From: Mixophyes australis
Taxonomy: Eukaryota > Chordata > Amphibia > Anura > Limnodynastidae
NCBI GenBank assembly: GCA_036250195.1
Contig: JAVHZZ010000007.1
Coordinates: 159,292,399-159,356,398, forward strand
Direction of reading: 5' to 3'
DNA: 64,000 nucleotides
Shown in pieces: positions 24,501 to 37,690 of this stretch. A program made the position numbers and the translations under genes. The notes beneath the pieces are model-generated. The model saw only the letters and a list, made by a program, of their open reading frames with translations, made no database searches and was not told where the DNA came from. Position 1 is the first letter of the stretch; the number at the start of each line of letters is the position of its first letter.

Positions 24501-24840
24501 CCTTCTTATCCTATAATATGATGTCCTCTAAATCCTCCTTCTTACCCTATAATATGATGTCCCCTATATCCTCCTTCTTACCCTGTAATATGATGTCCTC
24601 TATATCCTCTTTCTTACCCTATAATGTGATGTCCTTTATATCCTCCTTCTTACCCTATAATATGATGTCCCCTATATTCTTCTTCTTACCCTATAATATG
24701 ATGTACTCTATATCCTCCTTCTTACCCTATAATATGATGTCCTCTATATTTTTCTTCTTACCCTATAATATGATGTCCTCTATATCCTCCTTCTTACCCT
24801 ATAATATGATGTCACATATATCCTCCTTCTTACTCTATAA
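21551..24840 (+). repeat. 36-bp satellite array, about 91 units
   Basis: About 3.3 kb of a 36-bp unit reading TTCTTACCCTATAATATGAT then GTCCCCTATATCCTCC. Variation is concentrated at a few sites (CCCC/CCTC/TCTC, CTATAA/CTGTAA, ATATCC/ATACCC/ATTCTC). Because 36 is a multiple of 3, one frame stays open for hundreds of codons as a 12-residue repeat (MMSPISSFLPYN). One-base losses reset the frame near 23700, 24030 and 24135. A larger block is re-used: the stretch from about 23470 to 23710 recurs near 23740-23960 and again near 24160-24400. Confidence 0.97.
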
Positions 24841-24897
24841 GTAAGGCTGGAAAGGAGGGGATGCACCTTGTAATGGACTATGCCAAAACTGTGCATT

Positions 24898-27800
24898 CAC
24901 TATATAACCTATACCCATCACCTCTCTGGTACAGTCACTATATAACCTATACCCATCACATCTCTGGTACAGTCACTATATAACCTATACCCATCACCTC
25001 TCTGGTATAGTCACTATATAACCTATACCCATCACATCTCTGGTACAGTCACTATATAACCTATACCCATCACATCTCTGGTACAGTCACTATATAACCT
25101 ATACCCATCACATCTCTGGTACAGTCACTAGATAGCCTATACCCATCACCTCTCTGGTACAGTCACTACATAACCTATACCCATCACATCTCTGGTACAG
25201 TCACTAGATAGCCTATACCCATCACCTCTCTGGTACAGTCACTACATAACCTATACCCATCACATCTCTGGTACAGTCACTATATAACCTATACCCATCA
25301 CCTCTCTGGTATAGTCACTATATAACCTATACCCATCACATCTCTGGTACAGTCACTATATAACCTATACCCATCACATCTCTGGTACAGTCACTATATA
25401 ACCTATACCCATCACATCTCTGGTACAGTCACTATATAACCTATACCCATCACATCTCTGGTACAGTCACTATATAACCTATACCCATCACATCTCTGGT
25501 ACAGTCACTATATAACCTATACCCATCACATCTCTGGTACAGTCACTATATAACCTATACCCATCACATCTCTGGTATAGTCACTATATAACCTATACCC
25601 ATCACATCTCTGGTATAGTCACTATATAACCTATACCCATCACATCTCTGGTACAGTCACTATATAACCTATACCCATCACCTCTCTGGTACAGTCACTA
25701 GATAGCCTATACCCATCACCTCTCTGGTACAGTCACTACATAACCTATACCCATCACATCTCTGGTACAGTCACTACATAACCTATACCCATCACGTCTC
25801 TGGTACAGTCACTAGATAACCTATACCCATCACATCTCTGGTATAGTCACTATATAACCTATACCCATCACCTCTCTGGTACAGTCACTAGATAACCTAT
25901 ACCCATCACATCTCTGGTACAGTCACTACATAACCTATACCCATCACATCTCTGGTACAGTCACTATATAACCTATACCCATCACCTCTCTGGTACAGTC
26001 ACTACATAACCTATACCCATCACATCTCTGGTACAGTCACTATATAACCTATACCCATCACATCTCTGGTACAGTCACTATATAACCTATACCCATCACA
26101 TCTCTGGTACAGTCACTATATAACCTATACCCATCACATCTCTGGTATAGTCACTATATAACCTATACCCATCACATCTCTGGTACAGTCACTATATAAC
26201 CTATACCCATCACATCTCTGGTACAGTCACTATATAACCTATACCCATCACATCTCTGGTACAGTCACTATATAACCTATACCCATCACATCTCTGGTAC
26301 AGTCACTAGATAGCCTATACCCATCACATCTCTGGTACAGTCACTATATAACCTATACCCATCACATCTCTGGTACAGTCACTAGATAACCTATACCCAT
26401 CACATCTCTGGTACAGTCACTATATAACCTATACCCATCACCTCTCTGGTATAGTCACTATATAACCTATACCCATCACATCTCTGGTACAGTCACTATA
26501 TAACCTATACCCATCACATCTCTGGTACAGTCACTATATAACCTATACCCATCACATCTCTGGTACAGTCACTATATAACCTATACCCATCACATCTCTG
26601 GTACAGTCACTATATAACCTATATCCATCACATCTCTGGTACAGTCACTATATAACCTATACCCATCACATCTCTGGTACAGTCACTATATAACCTATAC
26701 CCATCACATCTCTGGTATAGTCACTATATAACCTATACCCATCACATCTCTGATACAGTCACTATATAACCTATACCCATCCCATCTCTGGTACAGTCAC
26801 TAGATAACCTATACCCATCACATCTCTGGTACAGTCACTATATAACCTATACCCATCACCTCTTTGGTATAGTCACTATATAACCTATACCCATCACCTC
26901 TCTGGTACAGTCACTATATAACCTATACCCATCACATCTCTGGTACAGTCACTATATAACCTATACCCATCACATCTCTGGTACAGTCACTATATAACCT
27001 ATACCCATCACATCTCTGGTACAGTCACTATATAACCTATACCCATCACATCTCTGGTACAGTCACTATATAACCTATACCCATCACATCTCTGGTACAG
27101 TCACTATATAACCTATACCCATCACATCTCTGGTACAGTCACTATATAACCTATACCCATCACATCTCTGGTACAGTCACTATATAACCTATACCCATCA
27201 CATCTCTGGTACAGTCACTATATAACCTATACCCATCACCTCTCTGGTATAGTCACTATATAACCTATACCCATCACATCTCTGGTACAGTCACTAGATA
27301 ACCTATACCCATCACCTCTCTGGTACAGTCACTATATAACCTATACCCATCACATCTCTGGTACAGTCACTATATAACCTATACCCATCACATCTCTGGT
27401 ACAGTCACTATATAACCTATACCCATCACATCTCTGGTACATTCACTATATAACCTATACCCATCACATCTCTGGTATAGTCACTATATAACCTATACCC
27501 ATCACATCTCTGGTACAGTCACTATATAACCTATACCCATCACATCTCTGGTACAGTCACTACATAACCTATACCCATCACATCTCTGGTACATTCACTA
27601 TATAACCTATACCCATCACATCTCTGGTACAGTCACTATATAACCTATACCCATCACATCTCTGGTACAGTCACTATATAACCTATACCCATCACATCTC
27701 TGGTACAGTCACTAGATAACCTATACCCATCACATCTCTGGTACAGTCACTATATAACCTATACCCATCACATCTCTGGTACAGTCACTATATAACCTAT

Positions 27801-30800
27801 ACCCATCACATCTCTATACAGTCACTATATAGCCTATACCCATCACCTCTCTGGTACAGTCACTAGATAACCTATACCCATCACATCTCTGGTACATTCA
27901 CTATATAACCTATACCCATCACATCTCTGGTACAGTCACTACATAACCTATACCCATCACCTCTCTGGTACAGTCACTATATAACCTATACCCATCACAT
28001 CTCTGGTACAGTCACTATATAACCTATACCCATCACATCTCTGGTACAGTCACTAGATAACCTATACCCATCACATCTCTGGTACAGTCACTATATAACC
28101 TATACCCATCACATCTCTGGTACAGTCACTATATAACCTATACCCATCACGTCTCTGGTACAGTCACTATATAACCTATACCCAACACATCTCTGGTACA
28201 GTCACTAGATAACCTATACCCATCACATCTCTGGTACAGTCGCCATATAACCTATACCCCTCACATCTCTGGTACAGTCACTATATAACCTATACCCATC
28301 ACATCTCTGGTACAGTCACTATATAACCTATACCCATCACATCATTGGTACAGTCTCTATATAACCTATACCCATCACATCTCTGGTACAGTCACTAGAT
28401 AACCTATACCCATCACCTCTCTGGTACAGTCACTAGATAACCTATACCCATCACATCTCTGGTACAGTCACTAGATAACCTATACCCATCACATCTCTGG
28501 TACAGTCACTATATAACCTATACCCATCACATCTCTGGTACAGTCACTAGATAACCTATACCCATCACATCTCTGGTACAGTCACTATATAACCTATACC
28601 CATCACATCTCTGGTACAGTCACTATATAACCTATACCCATCACATCTCTATACAGTCACTATATAGCCTATACCCATCACCTCTCTGGTACAGTCACTA
28701 GATAACCTATACCCATCACATCTCTGGTACATTCACTATATAACCTATACCCATCACATCTCTGGTACAGTCACTACATAACCTATACCCATCACCTCTC
28801 TGGTACAGTCACTATATAACCTATACCCATCACATCTCTGGTACAGTCACTATATAACCTATACCCATCACATCTCTGGTACAGTCACTAGATAACCTAT
28901 ACCCATCACATCTCTGGTACAGTCACTATATAACCTATACCCATCACATCTCTGGTACAGTCACTATATAACCTATACCCATCACGTCTCTGGTACAGTC
29001 ACTATATAACCTATACCCAACACATCTCTGGTACAGTCACTAGATAACCTATACCCATCACATCTCTGGTACAGTCGCCATATAACCTATACCCCTCACA
29101 TCTCTGGTACAGTCACTATATAACCTATACCCATCACATCTCTGGTACAGTCACTATATAACCTATACCCATCACATCATTGGTACAGTCTCTATATAAC
29201 CTATACCCATCACATCTCTGGTACAGTCACTAGATAACCTATACCCATCACCTCTCTGGTACAGTCACTAGATAACCTATACCCATCACATCTCTGGTAC
29301 AGTCACTAGATAACCTATACCCATCACATCTCTGGTACAGTCACTAGATAACCTATACCCATCACATCTCTGTACAGTCACAAGATTACCTATAGGCATC
29401 ACCTCTCTGATACAATCACTATATAAGCTATACCCATCACATCTCTGGTACAGTCACTAGATAGCCTATACCCATCACATCTCTGATAGTCACTAGATAG
29501 CCTATACCCATCACATCTCTGTACAGTCACTATATAACCTATACCCATCACATCTCTATACAGTCACTATATAGCCTATACCCATCACATCTCTGGTACA
29601 GTCACTATATAACCTATACCCATCACATCTCTGGTACAGTCACTAGATAACCTATACCCATCACCTCTCTGGTACAGTCACTATATAACCTATACCCATC
29701 ACATCTCTGGTATAGTCACTATATAACCTATACCCATCACATCTCTGGTACAGTCACGAGATAACCTATAACCATCATATATCTATTACAGTCACTAGAT
29801 AGCTTATATCCATCACATCTCTGGTACAGTCACTATATAACCTATACCCATCACATCTCTGGTACAGTCACTAGATAGCCTATACCCATCACCTCTCTGG
29901 TACAGTCACTACATAACCTATACCCATCACATCTCTATACAGTCACTATATAACCTATACCCATCACATCTCTGGTACAGTCACTATATAACCTATACCC
30001 ATCACCTCTCTGGTACAGTCACTATATAACCTATACCCATCACATCTCTATATAGTCACTATATAACCTATACCCATCACATCTCTGGTACAGTCACTAC
30101 ATAACCTATACCCATCACATCTCTGGTACAGTCACTATATAACCTATACCCATCACATCTCTATACAGTCACTACATAACCTATACCCATCACATCTCTG
30201 GTACAGTCACTATATAACCTATACCCATCACATCTCTATACAGTCACTATATAACCTATACCCATCACATCTCTATACAGTCACTACATAACCTATACCC
30301 ATCACATCTCTGGTACAGTCACTATATAACCTATACCCATCACGTCTCTGGTACAGTCACTATATAACCTATACCCATCACATCTCTGGTACAGTCACTA
30401 TATAACCTATACCCATCACATCTCTGGTACAGTCACTATATAACCTATACCCATCACATCTCTATACAGTCACTACATAACCTATACCCATCACATCTCT
30501 GGTACAGTCACTATATAACCTATACCCATCACATCTCTGGTACAGTCACTATATAACCTATACCCATCACGTCTCTGGTACAGTCACTATATAACCTATA
30601 CCCATCACATCTCTGGTACAGTCACTATATAACCTATACCCATCACATCTCTGGTACAGTCACTATATAACCTATACCCATCACATCTCTATACAGTCAC
30701 TACATAACCTATACCCATCACATCTCTGGTACAGTCACTATATAACCTATACCCATCACGTCTCTGGTACAGTCACTATATAACCTATACCCATCACATC

Positions 30801-31779
30801 TCTGGTACAGTCACTATATAACCTATACCCATCACATCTCTGGTACAGTCACTATATAACCTATACCCATCACATCTCTGGTACAGTCACTATATAACCT
30901 ATACCCATCACATCTCTGGTACAGTCACTACATAACCTATACCCATCACATCTCTGGTACAGTCACTACATAACCTATACCCATCACATCTCTATATAGT
31001 CACTACATAACCTATACCCATCACATCTCTATACAGTCACTATATAGCCTATACCCATCACATCTCTGGTACAGTCACTATATAACCTATACCCATCACA
31101 TCTCTGGTACAGTCACTATATAACCTATACCCATCACATCTCTATATAGTCACTATATAACCTATACCCATCACATCTCTGGTACAGTCACTACATAACC
31201 TATACCCATCACATCTCTATATAGTCACTACATAACCTATACCCATCACATCTCTATACAGTCACTATATAGCCTATACCCATCACATCTCTGGTACAGT
31301 CACTATATAACCTATACCCATCACATCTCTGGTACAGTCACTATATAACCTATACCCATCACATCTCTGGTACAGTCACTACATAACCTATACCCATCAC
31401 ATCTCTATACAGTCACTACATAACCTATACCCATCACATCTCTGGTACAGTCACTACATAACCTATACCCATCACATCTCTGGTACAGTCACTATATAAC
31501 CTATACCCATCACATCTCTATACAGTCACTACATAACCTATACCCATCACATCTCTGGTACAGTCACTACATAACCTATACCCATCACATCTCTGGTACA
31601 GTCACTACATAACCTATACCCATCACATCTCTATACAGTCACTACATAACCTATACCCATCACATCTCTATACAGTCACTATATAACCTATACCCATCAC
31701 ATCTCTATACAGTCACTACATAACCTATACCCATCACATCTCTATACAGTCACTACATAACCTATACCCATCACATCTC
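24898..31779 (+). repeat. 38-bp satellite array, about 180 units
   Basis: About 6.9 kb of a 38-bp unit, CACTATATAACCTATACC then CATCACATCTCTGGTACAGT. Common variants are CTAGATA or CTACATA for CTATATA, CACCTCT or CACGTCT for CACATCT, and a 37-bp form with CTCTATACAG. The 37-bp form becomes common after about 29500. An 835-bp block (21 units of 38 plus one of 37) is present twice in tandem, about 27640-28505 and 28475-29340. Since 38 is not a multiple of 3, no frame remains open and no coding is possible. Confidence 0.97.
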
Positions 31780-33195
31780 AGGGTACCATAAAGATGCCTG
31801 TAGATGGATGTAAGACATGGAGAACATTTATGCCAAGATTACAGAACAGAAAAATCTCTGAAGTTATTTGGTAGCTCATTGCTCAGAAAAGTCTTGGTCA
31901 GGATCTTCCAGACATCGTACTACGAAGATGGTGGCACAAGCTGTGATGAGCAGAAAATAGTCTCCCAAACAACCTGAAATTGCTATAGCATCCAAATATT
32001 AATGAGCTGCCTATAGAAAACAGATTGTTATTGTTCATGTTGGAAAATGTGATTGGAAGTTATCAGTATGTGTGTGCGGTCTGACTGCCAGCATAAGCCA
32101 TCCCTGCTCAGCATCTCCATAGGTTGCCTAGTTCTCAACCCTCATCATGTTCTGCCACTAAGACTTCATGGCAATTCCAGGTCTGTGATAGAGCTCAGAA
32201 CTGACGGAGGTGCAGCTGTAATACAATGAGATATGAGAAGTATCTGTAACACAATGGGTTGGTAAATCTGTATATATATATCTGCTACCTATTGTCACAG
32301 CAATGCCCCAGTCAGGATTATTCCCCAATACAGTCCTTAGGTGGCCGGATTCTTTCTAGCGATTCCCAGAGCTAGGAAGAGTGAAAGCTGGGGCTTTATA
32401 ATATCTCCAGAGGTTATGGTGGTTTCAGGATATGAGAGAGGTTGGATCATCAGTGCAAATTACACCATACTCTGTACACATTGGCTGAATCTCATCTCCC
32501 TGGAGAGTCCTTCATTGTTGATATGTCGGATTTAATATCACTTCAGATATGAAGATGTGCATAGAGAAGGTCCATTTGTTCTAAGACCTGGCTATGGTCA
32601 CATGGAAGTATCACCATGCAGTAGTCACACAGAGGAGTGAGGACTTTTCCAGCAGAATCTTCATGCACAGTTTTCTCTAGATTGGACATCTTGGTAAGGA
32701 AGTGCGTTTCAGACAATTTTACTTATCTGTGAATTGCTGTGAATGAAAGAGCAGGACTGTCGTATAGTCAGAGAATATCTGGACATCTACAAAAGGTACT
32801 TTCCAAGAGGTTGTCTTAGTAGAACTTGGTCTGTACAAGAGAAGTCATCCTCACCGGGAAGAAACTGTTGCACAACAATTGAACAACATCAATATAATTT
32901 ATTTCTCCAAAATAACAAGAAGAATTCCCAAGTCATCAAACTTAATATGAAGAACTTTATTACAGTACTGGTTCCATCAGCAGAAGCCATTACAAAAATC
33001 AGTTTTCTCTAAAGGTACTGCAGGCAGATCCATTTTAGTTCATTGTCAGCACCAGGGCAGCTACAAGTATTTACAGATCAACACCAATAATTCACAAAAT
33101 CCAAATGAGCTCTTTCAGCACGAGTAAAAATCCTCAATATTCACTCCAGGAGCCAATACCGTCCATCTCTGCCACAAAATGCTATTTTCAGCATC
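31780..33195. other. Unique sequence between satellites, no gene seen
   Basis: About 1.4 kb of ordinary-composition DNA separating the 38-bp array from the 35-bp array. Frames at 32341-32535 and 32743-33012 (64 and 89 codons) show no domain or splice context. I cannot exclude a non-coding transcript. Confidence 0.5.
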
Positions 33196-33803
33196 AGTCA
33201 TTTCCACCAGAACCTGCCATCACTAATACCAGGCTCCTCCACCAGAACCTGCCATCACTAATACCAGGCTCCTCCACCAGAACCTGCCATCACTAATACC
33301 AGGCTCCTCCACCAGAACCTGCCATCACTAATACCAGGCTCCTCCACCAGAACATGACCCCACCAACGTTATTTACCATAAAATGACATTGCCAACACCA
33401 GTCAAATCCACAAGAACATAACATCACTAACAACATTTATCTCCACCTGAATAAGACAATAAACACACCAATCATCCCCACCGGAGCATGACATCATCAA
33501 CACCGTTCATCTTTAGTAAAACATCCTATAACAAATAGCAATCATCTCAACCAAAACATGGTATCACAAATACTAATCATCTCAACTAGAAATAATATCA
33601 CCAACAATATTCATTTCCACCAGAATATATGATCTCCCCAATCAGTCATCTCAACCACAACATTACGTCATCAAAACCAGCCACCTTCAGTAGAACTTTA
33701 CATATCCAACACCCTTCATCACCACCAGAACATGATATTATCAGTTTCCATCATCACCACCCAAATATCCCATCATCAACACCAATCATCACCACCAGAA
33801 CAC
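33196..33803 (+). repeat. 35-bp satellite, left part
   Basis: Starts with near-perfect copies of ACCAGAACCTGCCATCACTA followed by ATACCAGGCTCCTCC (33215-33352), then passes into diverged units sharing CACCAGAACATGATATCA and CAACACCAGTCATC. The array is broken at about 33804 by interspersed elements and resumes near 34880. Confidence 0.9.
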
Positions 33804-33964
33804 AACTTTTAGGACTGTGTCCTATGCATATTTTGTGTACTGTATGTAGTTACTATGTTTCACCAGAGGTGCTGATGTTGTAAACTTATGGACTTTTCAC
33901 CTGTGAGGGGTTAATTTCCTTCCTCACCTGATTACCTGTACCTGCCCCCATGCTTTATATATAG

Positions 33965-34196
33965 CTTATGAGTCACTTTTACCTTTGCAGCCTGGCTGGG
34001 CCAAAATGCAAAATGTAGACTTAGCCTCATGTGTCAAACTCCCATTGTCCCATAGAGTGTAAGCTTGCGAGCAGCCTTCTCACCTCATTGTCTGTTTTAC
34101 CAGTTTGTTTATTAGTTTACTGTGTTTGTCCCACATTGTAAAGCGCTACGTAATATATTGGCGCTATATAAATAAATGATGATGATGATGATGCCC
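33965..34196 (+). mobile_element. SINE-like dispersed repeat with ATG tail, copy 2
   Basis: Same family as 165-408, with AACTCCCATTGTCCCATAGA, GTAAGCTTGCGAGCAG, TGTAAAGCGCTACGTAATA, GGCGCTATATAAATAAAT and an ATG tail. It is part of the roughly 1.08-kb interruption (33804-34879) of the 35-bp satellite. Sequence from 33804 to 33964 and from 34197 to 34529 is unassigned and may belong to the same or another inserted element. Confidence 0.65.
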
Positions 34197-34529
34197 CTTG
34201 CTCTCTTTACGTCTGGTCATTGGTTGTTTGTTCCTATGAACAGATTGCTTCCCTTTGTTCAGGTGTCGCACCAGTTAGTTTCCTGTTTCCCTGCATCTCT
34301 TCAGAGTCCTGATCCTGGCTGCTGGCCCTTTCATCATTGCACCTTCTAGCTTTTTACCCTGTAAGTCTGCTACTACATATTTTTATTTCAATTTTGAGAT
34401 TATCTGTACTTCAATGACGTTTATGTTATTGTGACTGTTATTATTTTATTCCATATCCTGGACTATTTGCTGTGAACTACTGTTTGTTACTCTCCAGCTT
34501 AAAGAGCTCTGCTAACCTGCTATCATGTG

Positions 34530-34809
34530 TGTGTTTCAGGGGCGCACAGAGGATTGTTGGGGGGGGGGGGTTCTCCCCGCTGACCCAAAAAAAAAAAAAA
34601 AACCAAGAGAGAGCCAGCGCTGTCCTAAACAGCAGCCACGGCGCTGTCTAAGAAGCGTCTGCGGCGGTGCTGTATACAATACAGCACCGCCGCGGACGCT
34701 TCTTTGACAGCGCCGCGGCTGCTGTATAGGACAGTGGCCACTTAGTTAGCGCAGGGGGGGGGGGTTTCTAGAGACTCAGAAACCCCCCCTGCGTGCGCCA
34801 CTGTGTTTA
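34530..34809. mobile_element. hAT-type MITE with a 56-bp hairpin
   Basis: The element (34538-34801) starts AGGGGCGCAC and ends GTGCGCCAC, matching hAT-like CAG-GGGCGNAC termini when the flanking C/TG are included. It is flanked by TGTGTTTC (34530-34537) and TGTGTTTA (34802-34809), an 8-bp duplication with one difference. Arms at 34620-34675 and 34679-34734 form an almost perfect palindrome with a 3-base centre. A second inverted pair (GGGGGGTTTCT with AGAAACCCCCC) lies near 34750-34790, and there is a 16-17 base poly-A run at 34587-34602. Confidence 0.75.
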
Positions 34810-34879
34810 TCATAATAAACTTCATTATTATTTGATTCCTGCTTCAAATGTTAAGTAAAACACACAGTGATTCATAACA

Positions 34880-35900
34880 ATGATATCACCAACACCAGTT
34901 ATCTTCACTTGAACATTAAATCACTAACACCAATAATCACCACCAGAACTTGATATCTCCAAAACAATTCATCACCAGAAAAACATTGCACCACCAATAA
35001 CAGTAATCTCAACTGGAACATAATATCACCAATAACGCTCATTTCCACCAGAATATATGATCTCCAACATCAGTCATCTCCATCACAATACTATCTCTTG
35101 TTCATGTATAACCAGCTACCTTCACCAAAACTTGACATCTCTAACACCATTCATCACCACCAGAACATGATATCACCAGCTCCACTGATCACCACCAGAA
35201 CATCCCATCGCCAACACCAGTCATCGCTACCATAAAGTATGATCTTCAACATTGGTCATCTCCACCAGAACATGACATCTCCAACACCATTCATCACCAC
35301 CAGAACATGATATCACCAGCTCCACTGATCACCACCAGAACATCCCATCGCCAACACCAGTCATCGCTACCATAAAGTATGATCTCCAACATTAGTCATC
35401 TCAAACAGAACATGATATCACCAGCTCCACTGATCACCACCAGAACATGATATCACCAGCTCCACTGATCACCACCAGAACATCCCATCGCCAACACCAG
35501 TCATCGCTACAATAAAGTATGATCTCCAACATTAGTCATCTCAAACAGAACATGACATCTCCAACACCATTCATCACCACCAGAACATGATATCACCAGC
35601 TCCACTGATCACCACCAGAACATCCCATCGCCAACACCAGTCATCGCTACCATAAAGTATGATCTCCAACATTGGTCATCTCCACCAGAACATGACATCT
35701 CCAACACAATTACAAAACATTACATCATCAGCCCCAGTTATCACCACCAAAACGTCACATCACCAACACCAGTCATCTCTACCAGAAAATGGTTTCCATC
35801 GGTCATCACCACCAGAACATGACATTACCACCACCTTCACCAGAACTTTACATCACTAACAACATTTATATCCACTAGAACATTACATTATGAACAGTGA
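34880..35900 (+). repeat. 35-bp satellite, right part, with higher-order blocks
   Basis: Resumes the array interrupted at 33804. Units share CACCAGAACATGATATCACC and AACACCAGTCATC. A block of about four units (GACATCTCCAACACCATTCA, then GATATCACCAGCTCCACTGA, then CATCCCATCGCCAACACCAG, then CATAAAGTATGATCTCCAAC) recurs at about 35120-35270, 35270-35410, 35410-35550 and 35550-35700. Confidence 0.9.
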
Positions 35901-36044
35901 TCATCTCCACTAAAATAAAAGGTCAGGAGAACCTTGACTCTCTGATTCCAGGAACTTTAAAAAACATTAGTCTGCAGTTTACTCTAATTTAAATAATGTC
36001 AATGATATACAATCTTCACAATATTCCCTCAATACAGTGCTATA

Positions 36045-36049
36045 GCGAA

Positions 36050-36081
<32 letters not shown>

Positions 36082-36183
36082 GGAGTGGGAGGGACAGAAA
36101 GAGAGAGAGAGAGAGAGAGAGAGAACAGAGGTGGAGGGAATGGGAGAGAGAGAGAGGAGAGGAGAGGAAGAGAACGGAGGTGA

Positions 36184-36222
<39 letters not shown>

Positions 36223-36425
36223 GGGAGTGGGAGGGACAGAAATAGAGAGAGAGAGAGAGAGAGAGAGAGGGGAGAGGTAGAGAACACAGGGGGATGGTAA
36301 GGGAGAGGGGGAGAGAGAGAGGGAGAGAGAGATGGTAGGTGAAAGGGAATGACAGGAAGAGACAGAGAGATAGAGGGGGAAAGAGAGAGGATGGGAGAAG
36401 AGGGGGAGAGAGTGGATGAGTGGAA
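36045..36425 (+). repeat. GA-rich purine tract
   Basis: About 380 bases almost entirely A and G on the plus strand, with long GAGA runs separated by short AGGTGGAGGGA-like words that recur (near 36125 and 36175). The open frames on both strands (Arg/Glu on one, Ser/Leu on the other) are composition artefacts. Such tracts can form triplex structure. That is general knowledge, not observed here. Confidence 0.9.
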
Positions 36426-36829
36426 GAGGAAGAGATAATATTGCAAAGACCCCGGTTTATACATCGTGTTTGCTATAGACTTTACAACTCTCCGATCTTC
36501 CCATTCTAGCAGATATAAGTAGAATAATATAGAAAAAGACAACATAGAAAGAGGTTAATGTAGAATAGGATTATTATCCAGAAGTAGTGTATACAGACAG
36601 TATAATTGTCATCATGCGAGAGTGATATAATGTGTATATCAACAACCCAGTATAAAGTGACCCATCCCATCTATATACCATATATACTGTATCATACAGC
36701 AAAACACCCATAGAACCAACATTAGTCACCCCTATTCAATACACCAAGGCCCCTAATGGAAGCTGTGACTTCCAGTTCCTGTATCACAGCCCATATATAA
36801 CCCAATATACAGCCATACCATACATATCA
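36426..36829. other. Unique AT-rich spacer, no gene seen
   Basis: Short single-copy-looking sequence between the GA tract and an AT-rich minisatellite. No feature recognised. Confidence 0.5.
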
Positions 36830-37690
36830 TTGTATATATTCTGCATAATATATTACGTTTCACATCAGTTGTCCACACAGTATTTCACATCTTATACATC
36901 ATATATTCTAAGATATGTTGCCCTATATTATTCAGAATTTATCCAGTTATTATATCAATATGATACATCTCTACACTATACAATAGATAACAGATTTTAT
37001 ATAAATATTAAATATCTATTCATTATACAATATATTACATTATATTATGACAATATTATATATCTCTAAACTAGAGAATATATAACAGGTTATTATAACA
37101 ATATTTTATATGCATAAAATTTAACAGGTCAATTTATCAATATTATATATCTATACACTCTACAATATAACAGATTATTATATCAATATTATATATTTCT
37201 TTACTATACAATATATAACATATTTTATTTTAATATTATATATCTATCTATCCATTATACAATATATAACAGATTATTATATCAATATTATATATCTCTA
37301 CACTATACGTAACAGGTTATTGGATCAATATTATATATCTATCCATTATACATTATATAACAGATTATTTTATCAATATTATACGTCTCTATACTATATA
37401 ATATGTAACAAGTGATTATGACAATATTATATATCTTTATGCTAGAGAATGTATAACAGATTATTATAACAATTTTATATATCTCTACACTATACATAAC
37501 AGGTTATTACATCAATATTATATATCTATATACTACACAATATATAACAGATTATTATATATTTATACACTATACAATAGTATATACAATAGTATATAAC
37601 AGGATAGTATATAACACTATATAACAGAATATTATATCAATAATGTATATATATCTACACTATACAAGATATAACAGGTTATTAAATCAA
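36830..37690 (+). repeat. Diverged AT-rich minisatellite
   Basis: Degenerate copies, about 55 to 65 bases each, of ATCAATATTATATATCTCTA then CACTATACAATATATAACAG and ATTATT. Copies differ by small insertions and deletions, so this is older than the adjoining 30-bp array. Confidence 0.85.

Noticed and set aside
21571..24844. Long open frames encoding a 12-residue MMSPISSFLPYN-type repeat
   Set aside because: They are explained by a 36-bp satellite whose length is a multiple of three. No promoter, splice sites or known domain. Frameshifts occur without effect on unit conservation.
24898..31779. CRISPR array
   Set aside because: Repeats are head-to-tail with no unique spacers, units are 38 bp throughout, and the context is vertebrate. 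It is a satellite.
35979..36545. Ser/Leu-rich and Arg/Glu-rich frames
   Set aside because: They are translations of the GA-rich purine tract.
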